A DNA stretch of 64,000 nt. It comes from Bradyrhizobium sp. cir1 (lineage in GTDB: Bacteria; Pseudomonadota; Alphaproteobacteria; Rhizobiales; Xanthobacteraceae). The notes under the pieces are model-generated. The model was not told the DNA's origin. It searched no databases and saw nothing but the letters and a program-made list of their open reading frames with translations. Of this stretch, positions 26,703 through 34,816 are shown piece by piece (positions within the stretch are counted from its first letter, which is position 1; each line of letters begins with the position of its first letter). The DNA lies in the NCBI RefSeq assembly GCF_014198245.1, contig NZ_JACIHE010000027.1:1-64000 (forward strand). The letters run 5' to 3'. The translations under genes were made by a program, and so were the position numbers.

Positions 26703-26846
26703 GGGCAGTACCTTCCCTGACCTCTTGTTCTGAAGACGGTCCAATATGCCCTGCTCCGACAGGGCTGCGGAAAAATTTTGCAAGAAAAATCCGGCAGATC
26801 GTGCCAAGGAGGGCCTTCAAAAGCGGAACCTTATGAGGCACTTCGA

Positions 26847-27812
26847 ATGACCCTGGGCACACTGGCCGTCTTGATCAACAGCACGCAGCAGAACTGGCTG
26901 CCGGAGCGCTGGAAGGCCCGGTTCGATTCGGTCTGCGGCGGCCGCCGCGTGGTGCTGCTGCCCGATGCGGGGCTCGATCCGGCCGAGGTGCACTATGCGG
27001 CGGTGTGGAAGCCGGTGCCGGGCGATCTCGGCTCGTTCCCCAATCTTCGGGCCATCTTCAATCTCGGCGCCGGCGTCGATGCGCTGATGGCCGACAAGAG
27101 CCTGCCCGACGTGCCGCTGGTCCGCGTCGCCGTGCCCGACCTCACCAACCGCATGACCGAATATGTCGTGCTGCACGTTCTGATGCACCACCGCCAGGAG
27201 CTGTACCTGCGGGACTCGCAGCGCGCCAAGCGCTGGGAGCCGAAATATCAGTGGCCGGCAAGCGCCGTCACCGTCGGCATGATGGGCCTGGGTACGCTCG
27301 GCGCCGATGCGGCCGACGTGCTGCGGCGGCTCGGCTTCCGTGTCACCGGCTGGAGCCGCAGCCCACGCACGATCGAGGGCGTCGAATGCTTCCATGGCAC
27401 TGCAGGCATGGACGCGTTCCTGCGCAAGACCGACATTCTGGTGTCATTATTGCCGCTGACACCGGACACGCACGGCATCCTCAACCGCGACGTTTTTGCA
27501 AAACTCAACCGCAAGGGCCCGTTCGGTGCACCCGTGCTGATCAATGCCGGCCGCGGCGGCCTGCAGAACGAAGCCGACATTCTCGCCTGCCTCGACGACG
27601 GCACGCTCGGCGCCGCCTCGCTCGACGTCTTCGTGCAGGAGCCGCAGCCGAAGGACAGCCGGTTCTGGACTCATCCCAAGGTGCTGCTGACCCCGCACAA
27701 TGCCGCCGACACCGACGCCGAGGCGATCTCGGCCTATGTCGCCGAGCAGATCGCCAGATTCGAGGCGGGCGGCGCGCTGGAGAACGTGGTGGATCGGGTC
27801 AGGGGGTATTGA
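26847..27812 (+). CDS. D-2-hydroxyacid dehydrogenase (glyoxylate/hydroxypyruvate reductase A type)
   Basis: NAD(P)H-dependent reductase of 321 aa. The N-terminal catalytic part has IFNLGAGVDALM. The Rossmann domain has VGMMGLGTLGADAADVL (G-x-G-x-x-G at about residues 143-148) and WSRSPRTIEG. Catalytic residues fit the family: Arg in INAGRGGL, Glu in VFVQEP, His in LTPHNAA. It resembles GhrA, which reduces glyoxylate or hydroxypyruvate. The ATG at 26847 was chosen at the conserved N terminus. It is divergent from the DGPF-ECF42 operon. Confidence 0.9.
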   Translation: MTLGTLAVLINSTQQNWLPERWKARFDSVCGGRRVVLLPDAGLDPAEVHYAAVWKPVPGDLGSFPNLRAIFNLGAGVDALMADKSLPDVPLVRVAVPDLTNRMTEYVVLHVLMHHRQELYLRDSQRAKRWEPKYQWPASAVTVGMMGLGTLGADAADVLRRLGFRVTGWSRSPRTIEGVECFHGTAGMDAFLRKTDILVSLLPLTPDTHGILNRDVFAKLNRKGPFGAPVLINAGRGGLQNEADILACLDDGTLGAASLDVFVQEPQPKDSRFWTHPKVLLTPHNAADTDAEAISAYVAEQIARFEAGGALENVVDRVRGY

Positions 27813-27835
27813 GGCCCCGCTAGCTCTACACGCTC

Positions 27836-27878
27836 AGTGTCGTCCCGGCGCAGGCCAGGCCTTCGCCGGGACGACACT
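27836..27878. terminator. Hairpin after the hydroxyacid dehydrogenase gene
   Basis: Perfect 15-bp arms AGTGTCGTCCCGGCG (27836-27850) and its reverse complement (27864-27878) with a 13-base loop, 24 bases after the stop codon. No T-run, so it is either a repeat element or a weak terminator. Confidence 0.55.
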
Positions 27879-27996
27879 GGTATTTGGGCAGCCACCCCGC
27901 CCCCACAACCACAGCGCTCCGCCGGTATCCTGTTCACCCTCTCTTAGCGAGAAGTTGATAGGCGTTCTTAACCAACGTTCAAAGAACGAGTCGGAC

Positions 27997-29964
27997 ATGC
28001 GGGCAAGCCTCGGCCTCAGGATGCGGATCACGGTTGCGCTGGCGGTGACAGCGGCGGCGACGGCGCTGATTGCGGTGCTCGGCGCGATGTGGATCATCGC
28101 GGGGATCATCGACCGCGCCGACCAGCGCGAGCTGCGCAGCCACTACGATGCCCTGCAATCGCGCATCGCCGAGGAATCGCATCGCGCCGCCGCGATGAGC
28201 GCCGTGGTGGCGGCAATGCCGGCGACGCAGGAGGCGATGGCGAAGCAGGACCGCGAGGCGCTGGTGCGCCTGTTTGGGCCGGTGTTCGCCGCCATCAAGA
28301 CCGACTATGGCGTCGACCAGTTCCAGTTCCACGTGCCGCCGGCAGCCTCTTTCCTGCGCGTGCACCAGCCGGCGAAATTCGGCGACGACCTCTCCGGCTT
28401 CCGCAAGACCGTCGTCACCGCCAACCAGGACCGCAAGGTCGTGGTCGGACTCGAGGGCGGCGTGGCGGGGCTCGGCATCCGCGGCGTGGTGCCGATCGCG
28501 CAAGGGACCAAGCATCTCGGCACCGTCGAATTCGGCCTGACCTTCGGCCAGCCCTTCTTCGACGACTTCAGGACCAACCGCCACGTGGACGTCGCCTTCC
28601 ATCTCGCCGATGGCTCGGGCTTCAAGCTGTTCGGCGGCACGCTGAAGGGCAAGAGCTTCTTCGACGCGGCCGATTACGGCCGCGCCACCGGCGGCGAGTT
28701 CACGGTGCGACAGGCCAGGCTCGATGCCACGCCTGTCGCCGCGCTGCTCGGACCGATCAGGGACTTTTCCGGCAAGCCGCTCGGCGCCGTCGAGCTCGTG
28801 ATGGACAATGCCGATTACGAGGCCTCGGCCGACCGCGCCTGGTGGCTTTCGATCGGCATCGCCGCGCTGGGGCTCGTCCTCGCCGCGATCGTCGGCTATC
28901 TCATCGCCCGCAGCATCTCGCGGCCGATCCTGTCGATCACATCAGTGATGCGCGAGCTCGCGGACGGACGTCTCGATGTTGACGTCCCGGTCAGCAAGGC
29001 GAATGACGAGGTCGGCGCGATGGTGAAGGCAGTCGCGGTGTTCCGCGACAATGCGGTGAACTTTGGCAAGCTCCAGGCCGAGCAGCTCGAAGCCAAGGCG
29101 CAGTCCGAAGCGGAGAAGCGACGCGCCTTTGCCGCGCTGGCCGACAATTTCGAGGCCAGCATCCGCGACGTCGTCACCACGGTGTCCGCCGCGGCGGTCG
29201 AGATGGAGCACACCGCGCGCTCGATGTCGGCCATTGTCGCGCAGTCGCGTGAGCAGACCCGCACGGTCTCGTCGGCCTCGGCCCTGGCCTCGGAGAACGT
29301 GCAGACGGTGGCGGCGGCCGCGGAAGAATTGTCGTCATCGATGACCGAGATCAGCCGGCGGCTGGCGCATGCGACCGAGGTGGTCGGCAAGGCCGCCAGC
29401 GATGGACGGCAGTCGAACGCGCGGGTGCAAAGCCTCGCGGACGCCGCGCAGAAGATCGGCGACGTCGTCTCCTTCATCAACGGCATTGCGGGACAGACCA
29501 ATCTTCTCGCGCTCAATGCGACGATCGAGGCGGCGCGCGCGGGCGAAGCCGGCCGCGGCTTTGCCGTGGTCGCCTCCGAAGTGAAGGCACTGGCGACCCA
29601 GACCGCGAAGGCGACCGAGGAGATCGGCGCACAGGTCACGGCCGTGCAGGGCGAAACGGCCGGCGCGGTTGACGGCATCCAGTCGATCTGCACGACGATT
29701 CAGCAGGTCGACGAAATCTCCGCGGCGATTGCCGCCGCCGTCGGGCAGCAGGGCACGGCGACGCAGGAGATCGCGCAGAACGTTCAGCAGGCCGCCGCCC
29801 GCACCGGCGAGGTCTCGCAGAACATCGCGGGCGTCACCGACGGCATCGCAGCCACCGGCACGGCCGCCGAGGAGGTGCTGGGTTCGGCGATCGAGCTGGC
29901 GAAGCAGTCGCAGCGGCTGCGCGATGAGGTCGACCGTTTCCTGGCGCAGATCCGCGCGGCGTAG
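27997..29964 (+). CDS. Methyl-accepting chemotaxis protein with dCache_3-like sensor
   Basis: Transmembrane chemoreceptor of 655 aa. First membrane helix at about residues 12-38; periplasmic sensor at about 40-280 with FQFHVPPAASFLRVHQPAKF, FGDDLSGFRKTVV and GLGIRGVVPI, as in the dCache_3-type double sensor. The second helix is at about 287-308 and HAMP at about 310-365. The signalling domain has QTNLLALNATIEAARAGEAG and FAVVASEVKALA (tip region). No che genes are adjacent, so it feeds a remote pathway. The start was placed at 27997, where the signal helix begins; upstream sequence is a hairpin and not coding. Ligand unknown. Confidence 0.93.
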   Translation: MRASLGLRMRITVALAVTAAATALIAVLGAMWIIAGIIDRADQRELRSHYDALQSRIAEESHRAAAMSAVVAAMPATQEAMAKQDREALVRLFGPVFAAIKTDYGVDQFQFHVPPAASFLRVHQPAKFGDDLSGFRKTVVTANQDRKVVVGLEGGVAGLGIRGVVPIAQGTKHLGTVEFGLTFGQPFFDDFRTNRHVDVAFHLADGSGFKLFGGTLKGKSFFDAADYGRATGGEFTVRQARLDATPVAALLGPIRDFSGKPLGAVELVMDNADYEASADRAWWLSIGIAALGLVLAAIVGYLIARSISRPILSITSVMRELADGRLDVDVPVSKANDEVGAMVKAVAVFRDNAVNFGKLQAEQLEAKAQSEAEKRRAFAALADNFEASIRDVVTTVSAAAVEMEHTARSMSAIVAQSREQTRTVSSASALASENVQTVAAAAEELSSSMTEISRRLAHATEVVGKAASDGRQSNARVQSLADAAQKIGDVVSFINGIAGQTNLLALNATIEAARAGEAGRGFAVVASEVKALATQTAKATEEIGAQVTAVQGETAGAVDGIQSICTTIQQVDEISAAIAAAVGQQGTATQEIAQNVQQAAARTGEVSQNIAGVTDGIAATGTAAEEVLGSAIELAKQSQRLRDEVDRFLAQIRAA

Positions 29965-30019
29965 CGGGACGACGTCGGGGAGATAGCGTGCCCCACTTAC
30001 TCACTGTCGTCCCGACAGC

Positions 30020-30706
30020 TTAGGTCTTAGCGCCCGCCCCCACCATCACATCAATCGCGCCCTTCACGATCGCCTCGAGCTCCTTGCGCGGGACGCGCGC
30101 GCGCGAGCGGATGGCGATGGTGTGGACGGTGGCGGAGGCGACCTGCGCCAGCGCGATTGGATCGGCGCTCTCCGGCAACTCGCCTTTCTCCTTGGCGCGG
30201 CGGAAGCAGCTTGCAAAAGCCTTGTCGAGGCCAGTGAGGCCGTCGAGCACCATGGCGCGGATCTCGGGATCGCCGACGGCCTCGGAGGCCGCGGTCACGA
30301 CCGTAAAGCAGCCGCGCGGACCGGTATCGCCCGAGAGATAGATGTCCAGCGCGGACGCGTAGATGCGCTCCAGCCGCTGGCGCAGCGGCATCTCCTGGCG
30401 AAAGATCTCGACCATGGAAGCGGCGGCCTCCTCGCGATAGCGCTGATAGCTCTTGATGTAGAGCTCGCGCTTGTCGCCGAAGGCGCCGTAGAGGCTCGGC
30501 CGGTTCATGCCGGTCGCTTCGCTGAGATCGTCGAGCGAGGTGGCCGCAAAGCCCTGCTTGCGGAACAGATCGAGCGCCTTGCCGAGCGCGACATCGGGCT
30601 CGTAGGCGCGGGGACGGCCGCGGCGCTTAGGTTCGCTGCGGCGCTCGGGTTCGCCGCGGCCCTCCGGCTGATTGGCAGCAACTGGCGGCTTCGATTTTTG
30701 TACCAT
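30020..30706 (-). CDS. TetR/AcrR-family regulator
   Basis: 228 aa. A basic N-terminal stretch (EPERRSEPKRRGRPRAYEP) precedes the helix-turn-helix (about residues 36-82, ALDLFRKQGFAATSLDDLSEATGMNRPSLYGAFGDKREL). The effector domain follows (about 90-220, GPRGCFTVVTAASE). It is divergent from the GST gene. Inverted 14-bp sequences flank the shared promoter, one of them covering this gene's own start codon, so it probably controls itself and the GST gene. The GCFTVV motif is typical of the YcdC-like/TetR_C subgroup. Confidence 0.93.
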   Translation of the reverse strand: MVQKSKPPVAANQPEGRGEPERRSEPKRRGRPRAYEPDVALGKALDLFRKQGFAATSLDDLSEATGMNRPSLYGAFGDKRELYIKSYQRYREEAAASMVEIFRQEMPLRQRLERIYASALDIYLSGDTGPRGCFTVVTAASEAVGDPEIRAMVLDGLTGLDKAFASCFRRAKEKGELPESADPIALAQVASATVHTIAIRSRARVPRKELEAIVKGAIDVMVGAGAKT

Positions 30707-30759
30707 TTCGCAAAATAATCCTTGACCACGGATATATTATGCAAGATGGTACAAAAATC
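30693..30759. promoter_or_regulatory. Paired inverted operator in the tetR-GST promoter
   Basis: GATTTTTGTACCAT (30693-30706) and its exact reverse complement (30746-30759) are 39 bases apart, with partial symmetry continuing inward (11 further bases, 8 matching). The left arm includes the tetR start codon. The right one carries ATGGTACAAAAATC, a second copy of the same start-codon sequence. Confidence 0.65.
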
Positions 30760-30812
30760 AATCTGGCCAGGTTGAGCGACACCCAAAGAGGAATTGCCCA
30801 AGGAGGCTACAG

Positions 30813-31457
30813 ATGGATCTTTATTTCTCGCCGCTCGCCTGTTCGATGGCGACGCGCGTCGCGCTGTATGAAGCCGGTGCCGAGGCGAATTATCTCGAAG
30901 TCGATCCGCCGACCAAGACCGTGCTGAACGACGGCTCCGACTTCCGCACCGTCAACCCGATCGGCCTCGTGCCGACGCTGCGCACCGACGAAGGCGTGGT
31001 GCTGACCGAGAACGCCGCGATCCTGCAATATGTCGCGGACCGTTTTCCGCAATCCGGCCTCGGCGCCGCGCAGGGCATCGACCGCACGCGCCTGCATCAA
31101 TGGCTGTGCTTCATCGGCACCGAGCTGCACAAGGGTCTCTTCCTCCCCTTGCTCGACCGCAAGGCGCCGCAGGAAGCCAAGGCCTATGTGCTGGAGAAGA
31201 ACCTGTCGCGGCTCGACTATCTCGACAATTACCTGAAAGGCCGCGACTTCCTGCTCGACCATTTCAGCGTGGCCGATGCCTATCTCGTTACGGTCATCAA
31301 CTGGACCATGGCGACGCCGCCGATCGAGCTCGCGAAATGGCCGAACCTGAAGGCGTATTACGAGCGCTTGCGTCAGCGGCCGTCGGTCGCAAAGGCGATC
31401 GCGGAGGAGTTCGAGCTGTACAAGGCCGAGCTCGCGCGGAAGAAGGCGGCGGCGTAA
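30813..31457 (+). CDS. Beta-class glutathione S-transferase
   Basis: 214 aa, starts MDLYFSPLACSMATRVALYE. Cys10 in SPLACS is the conserved thiol of beta-class bacterial GSTs. The thioredoxin-like domain ends near residue 80 (NAAILQYVADRF with the Glu-Asn-Ala glutathione-binding turn). The helical domain follows, with FSVADAYLVTVINW, the N-capping-box segment. It conjugates or reduces electrophiles with glutathione. It is transcribed away from the TetR gene with shared inverted repeats and probably responds to an electrophilic ligand. Confidence 0.93.
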   Translation: MDLYFSPLACSMATRVALYEAGAEANYLEVDPPTKTVLNDGSDFRTVNPIGLVPTLRTDEGVVLTENAAILQYVADRFPQSGLGAAQGIDRTRLHQWLCFIGTELHKGLFLPLLDRKAPQEAKAYVLEKNLSRLDYLDNYLKGRDFLLDHFSVADAYLVTVINWTMATPPIELAKWPNLKAYYERLRQRPSVAKAIAEEFELYKAELARKKAAA

Positions 31458-31540
31458 GGCCAACGCCATCTCGGTATTTCGCGCGGCAGCGACGCCGTCC
31501 GGGCTCGGTCGGAACGGCGTCGTTTCGTCGTGCAGCTCGA

Positions 31541-32308
31541 CTATCTCGGCGCCTGCAGCACGATCCCGTAGCGGCCGTAGATCCGGTCGATCGTGCCGTC
31601 GCGTCGCAGCCGCTCCACCGCGCCGTCGATGGCTTCGCGCAACGCATCGTCCGGACGGATCATGCCGACGGCGACGTTCCAGTTGAGATCGACGACGCTC
31701 TCGTCGCGATCGAGGATCCGGAGCGGCTTGTCCGGATGCGTCAGATTGAAATAGCTCGCCGCGGTGGGCGTGACAGCGGCGGCATCGATCTCATGGTTCG
31801 ACACCGCCTCCAGGCTGTCGCTCTCGAAGCCGAAGGTCGACGTCGGCACGCGTCGTTGACCGATGATCATGGCTGCGATCGATCCAACCTGCACGCCCAC
31901 CCTGGTCGCCCCGTTGAGGCTCCCGAACGAGGTGAGCGTGCTGGATGACGGCACCGCGAGCGCGACGCCCGTGCGATAATACGGTTTCGAGATCCTCAAG
32001 CGGGTTTCGCCCTGCGCTTCGCGGTCGGCGATGACGTCCAGAAGAATGTCACAGCCGGCGCTGCGCATCTGATACTGCGTGATGATCCAGTCGAGCCGGA
32101 GCGAGACACCGAGCTCGCGTGCCAGCAGCTGGCCCAGCTCGACCTGAAAGCCGGGCGGATCGCCGGCCTTGTGCGCAAAGGGAAGCGAATTGGGATGCGC
32201 GCACAGCCCGATCACGCCGCTCGAACGGATTGCGTCCAGGGTTCGCGCCGGCGCCGGTCCCGACAGAGCGATGGCGACAGCGACGATGGCCGGGGCGGAT
32301 GCCTTCAT
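31541..32308 (-). CDS. XoxJ-like periplasmic binding protein of PQQ dehydrogenase module
   Basis: 255 aa, solute-binding-protein fold (family 3 type), with a signal peptide at about residues 1-22. It has VIGLCAHPNSLPFAHKAGD, then QMRSAGCDILLDVIADREA, with two Cys (about 36 and 84) likely to be disulfide-linked. This is the pattern of the quinoprotein-dehydrogenase-associated substrate-binding proteins (XoxJ/MxaJ type). These bind the PQQ dehydrogenase or its metal during assembly, not a nutrient. It is the last of three genes: dehydrogenase, cytochrome c, this protein. Overall resemblance is clear; the exact role is inferred from context. Confidence 0.75.
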   Translation of the reverse strand: MKASAPAIVAVAIALSGPAPARTLDAIRSSGVIGLCAHPNSLPFAHKAGDPPGFQVELGQLLARELGVSLRLDWIITQYQMRSAGCDILLDVIADREAQGETRLRISKPYYRTGVALAVPSSSTLTSFGSLNGATRVGVQVGSIAAMIIGQRRVPTSTFGFESDSLEAVSNHEIDAAAVTPTAASYFNLTHPDKPLRILDRDESVVDLNWNVAVGMIRPDDALREAIDGAVERLRRDGTIDRIYGRYGIVLQAPR

Positions 32309-32359
32309 TCCGTGTTCTCATCTGGATGGTCGGGCCTTGATGGATCAGGTCTTGGCGAT

Positions 32360-32701
32360 TCAGCCCTCGCGCGGTTTCAAGGCGCGGATGTATTTGATGA
32401 TCTGGTCGATCTGGGCGTCGGTGAAGGCGCCGTCGAATGCCGGCATCGCCCCCGGCTTGCCGTGCTTGATGCGGTCGCGAATGAAGTCGTCGTCGCGCGG
32501 CGAGTTCATCAGTTGCGGCCCCTTGCCGGCTGCCCGGCCACCGTCGGAGTGACAAAAGCCGCAAGTCCCCGCGAACACCTGCTCGACCTCGAGCGTCCCA
32601 TTCTCGGGCGCCGGCGTCGCGGATTGTGCTTGAGCCATCACGGCGCACAGCAACGAGGCGGCCAGCCCCGCCGGAATCGTTTTCAAATGCAATCTCAACA
32701 C
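32360..32701 (-). CDS. Class I cytochrome c, electron acceptor of the PQQ dehydrogenase
   Basis: 113 aa, signal peptide ending AQAQS (about residue 27). Haem-binding CGFCH at residues 47-51 and probable axial Met86 in GAMPAF. It is a small XoxG-like mono-haem cytochrome that takes electrons from the PQQ dehydrogenase encoded 86 bases upstream. The spacing suggests a single transcript. The start ATG at 32701 gives the signal peptide. Confidence 0.88.
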   Translation of the reverse strand: MLRLHLKTIPAGLAASLLCAVMAQAQSATPAPENGTLEVEQVFAGTCGFCHSDGGRAAGKGPQLMNSPRDDDFIRDRIKHGKPGAMPAFDGAFTDAQIDQIIKYIRALKPREG

Positions 32702-32787
32702 GTCCGCTCCATTCCTGAATCACGCCGCCGCTTCGATCGACCGGGGAGCGGGCTTGCGCCCGCTTCCCGACGAGCGTTTACGGCAGA

Positions 32788-34506
32788 CTATTTCAGGCTG
32801 AAGACGACGAGGGCACCGTCGTCACGCGGCATGCTCTTGTAGACGCCGCCGAAGTTCGGCGCATATTCGTCCGCCAGCATGCCGCCGAAGCCTGCGGTCA
32901 CGGCGATGTATTGCTTGCCGCCAACGGAGTAGCTGACGATGCCGCCCTGGTGGCCGGTGCCGTTGTTGTGCTTCCACAGCTCGGCCCCGGTCTCGGCATC
33001 GTAGGCGTGAAGGACGCCGCGGGAATCAGGCACGAATACGAGATTGCCGGCGGTGGACAGCACGCTGCCGAGCGGCGGCTCGGGATAGCGAACTTCCCAT
33101 TTCTTCGCGCCCGTGATGGGATCGCGCGCGTCGAGGTGTCCGTAGATCTCACCGCCAGGAGGCGGCGCCATCTTGAAATCGGCGCCGATGTTGAGCTGAA
33201 CCTGCGGCGCGGTGACCGGCGTCGTCTTCTGTATATCGAGCGTCATGCACCATTCCTGGCCGATCTTGTAGTAGAGACCGGTCTTCGGGCTGTACGAGCC
33301 GGAATTCCAGCTGATGCCGCCGCCGATGAACGGACACAGCGGCGGTTCGGTAACCTTCCCGACCGGGAAATCGCGACGGCCGATCAACGCGCCGGTCTTG
33401 GGATCGATATCCTTGACGAAGTTGATGTTCTCGACCAACCGCCAGACGTTCTTCACGCCGAGATTGCGGTCGTAGACGAAGACGAAGCCGCCCTTGTTCG
33501 GATGAACCACGTATTTCTGGCCGTCTCGCTCGAGCATCACGAACTCGCCGACGGCGCTGTCGAAGTCCCAGGCATCGTGCGGCAGTTCCTGATGGTAGGA
33601 TTTCAGCTTGCCGGTATCGATATCGAGAGCGATCACCGAACTCGTATAGAGGTTGTCGCCGGGACGCGCCCCTTGCGTCTTGTAGTCGGGGCCCGACCAG
33701 TCGTAGAGCGGCGCCGGGTTCGCGGTGCCCCACAGGATGGTGTTGGTCTCGGAATCGTAGGTGCCCGGCATCCAGCCGCCACCGCCGCCGGTGCGCCAGG
33801 AATCGTTGGCCCAGGTCTTCATGGCCTCATCGGTGCCTGCGACCGTCAGGAACTCCCACTTCTTCTTTCCAGTGGTGGCATCGACCGCGAAGATCGGGCC
33901 GCGGCCCGGCCATTCGCCGCCTTGCGAGCCGATAATCACGCTGCCCTTCGCGTAAAGCGGCGCGCCGGTGAAGCCGACCGTGAGCTTCTGCGAATCGATC
34001 AGCCTGGTCTCCCAGAGGACCTTGCCGGTCTTCGCATCGAGCCCGAAGAGACGACCATCCATCGTGCCGACGAAGACCTTGCCTTCGCCGAGAGCTACGC
34101 CGCGGTTGTAGGGAGAGTGGGTCTGCCGGCTGATGAGCGCCTCATCCAGCTCCGGAAAGAACGACCAGATGACCTCGCCCGTCGCGCCGTTCAGCGCGAA
34201 GACACGGCTGTAGGAACCCGAGTAGTACAGCACGCCGTCGGCCGCGAGCGGCATCGACTGCAGGCCGCGCGTCGATCGTCCTGGAACGTGCATCCAGGCG
34301 ACGCCCAGATTGCCGACGTTGTTCGCATTGATCTGCGCGAGCGGGCTGTAATGATGGGACTTGTATGAACCGTGATAGGTGAGCCAGTCGTTCTGGCCGG
34401 CGCCCTCGATCCGGGCCGTATCCACGGTTTGGGCCAACGCCGCCGACGCCGCAAATGCTGCAACGGCGAGAACAGGTAAGCCCGAGTTGAGCCACTGCTT
34501 CCTCAT
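32788..34506 (-). CDS. PQQ-dependent alcohol dehydrogenase with lanthanide-type Asp motif
   Basis: Periplasmic quinoprotein of 572 aa with an eight-bladed propeller (repeats such as DAKTGKVLWETRL, DAETGAELWKHNN). Signal peptide about 1-26. Likely metal/PQQ ligands: Glu198 (GGEWPGRG), Asn263 (NPAP) and the active-site DFD at 314-316 (PHDAWDFD). In XoxF-type enzymes an Asp two residues after the catalytic Asp marks lanthanide use; calcium enzymes have Ala/Ser/Thr there. The vicinal Cys-Cys that most PQQ alcohol dehydrogenases use near the NRG loop is replaced by SP (SPYNRG). The GTG upstream at 34512 is too close to the GGAGGAAG site, so ATG 34506 was chosen. Substrate unknown. Confidence 0.9.
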   Translation of the reverse strand: MRKQWLNSGLPVLAVAAFAASAALAQTVDTARIEGAGQNDWLTYHGSYKSHHYSPLAQINANNVGNLGVAWMHVPGRSTRGLQSMPLAADGVLYYSGSYSRVFALNGATGEVIWSFFPELDEALISRQTHSPYNRGVALGEGKVFVGTMDGRLFGLDAKTGKVLWETRLIDSQKLTVGFTGAPLYAKGSVIIGSQGGEWPGRGPIFAVDATTGKKKWEFLTVAGTDEAMKTWANDSWRTGGGGGWMPGTYDSETNTILWGTANPAPLYDWSGPDYKTQGARPGDNLYTSSVIALDIDTGKLKSYHQELPHDAWDFDSAVGEFVMLERDGQKYVVHPNKGGFVFVYDRNLGVKNVWRLVENINFVKDIDPKTGALIGRRDFPVGKVTEPPLCPFIGGGISWNSGSYSPKTGLYYKIGQEWCMTLDIQKTTPVTAPQVQLNIGADFKMAPPPGGEIYGHLDARDPITGAKKWEVRYPEPPLGSVLSTAGNLVFVPDSRGVLHAYDAETGAELWKHNNGTGHQGGIVSYSVGGKQYIAVTAGFGGMLADEYAPNFGGVYKSMPRDDGALVVFSLK

Positions 34507-34816
34507 GTGCACTTCCTCCCGCTTGGTGTTTATTGATTGCGTCTCGTGAACGCCGCTGCGAGGAATGTTTGCAGTTCAGTACGCGTCGATTGTCCTCCAC
34601 CGGACATGAGCTGCCAACAAATGCCCCCTCTCCCGGCGCATGTCGCCAAGGAAGCCACGTTCACTGCCGTGATTGCTGTCGCACGTCTGCGCGCACAGCG
34701 TACGACGGATCACAGGAGGTGCAAAGACGGAATGCACGAGCGGAGCGAATTGGCGCGGGGAAGCGAATTGAAACGACAGCAGCGCTGACCGTTCGATCTC
34801 CATCGGATCGAAACGG
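34507..34816. other. 310-bp region, promoter of the PQQ module
   Basis: No gene seen. It holds a good ribosome-binding site (GGAGGAAG) for the dehydrogenase at its left end, and the end of the TRAP operon at its right. No clear hairpin or palindrome found. Confidence 0.5.
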
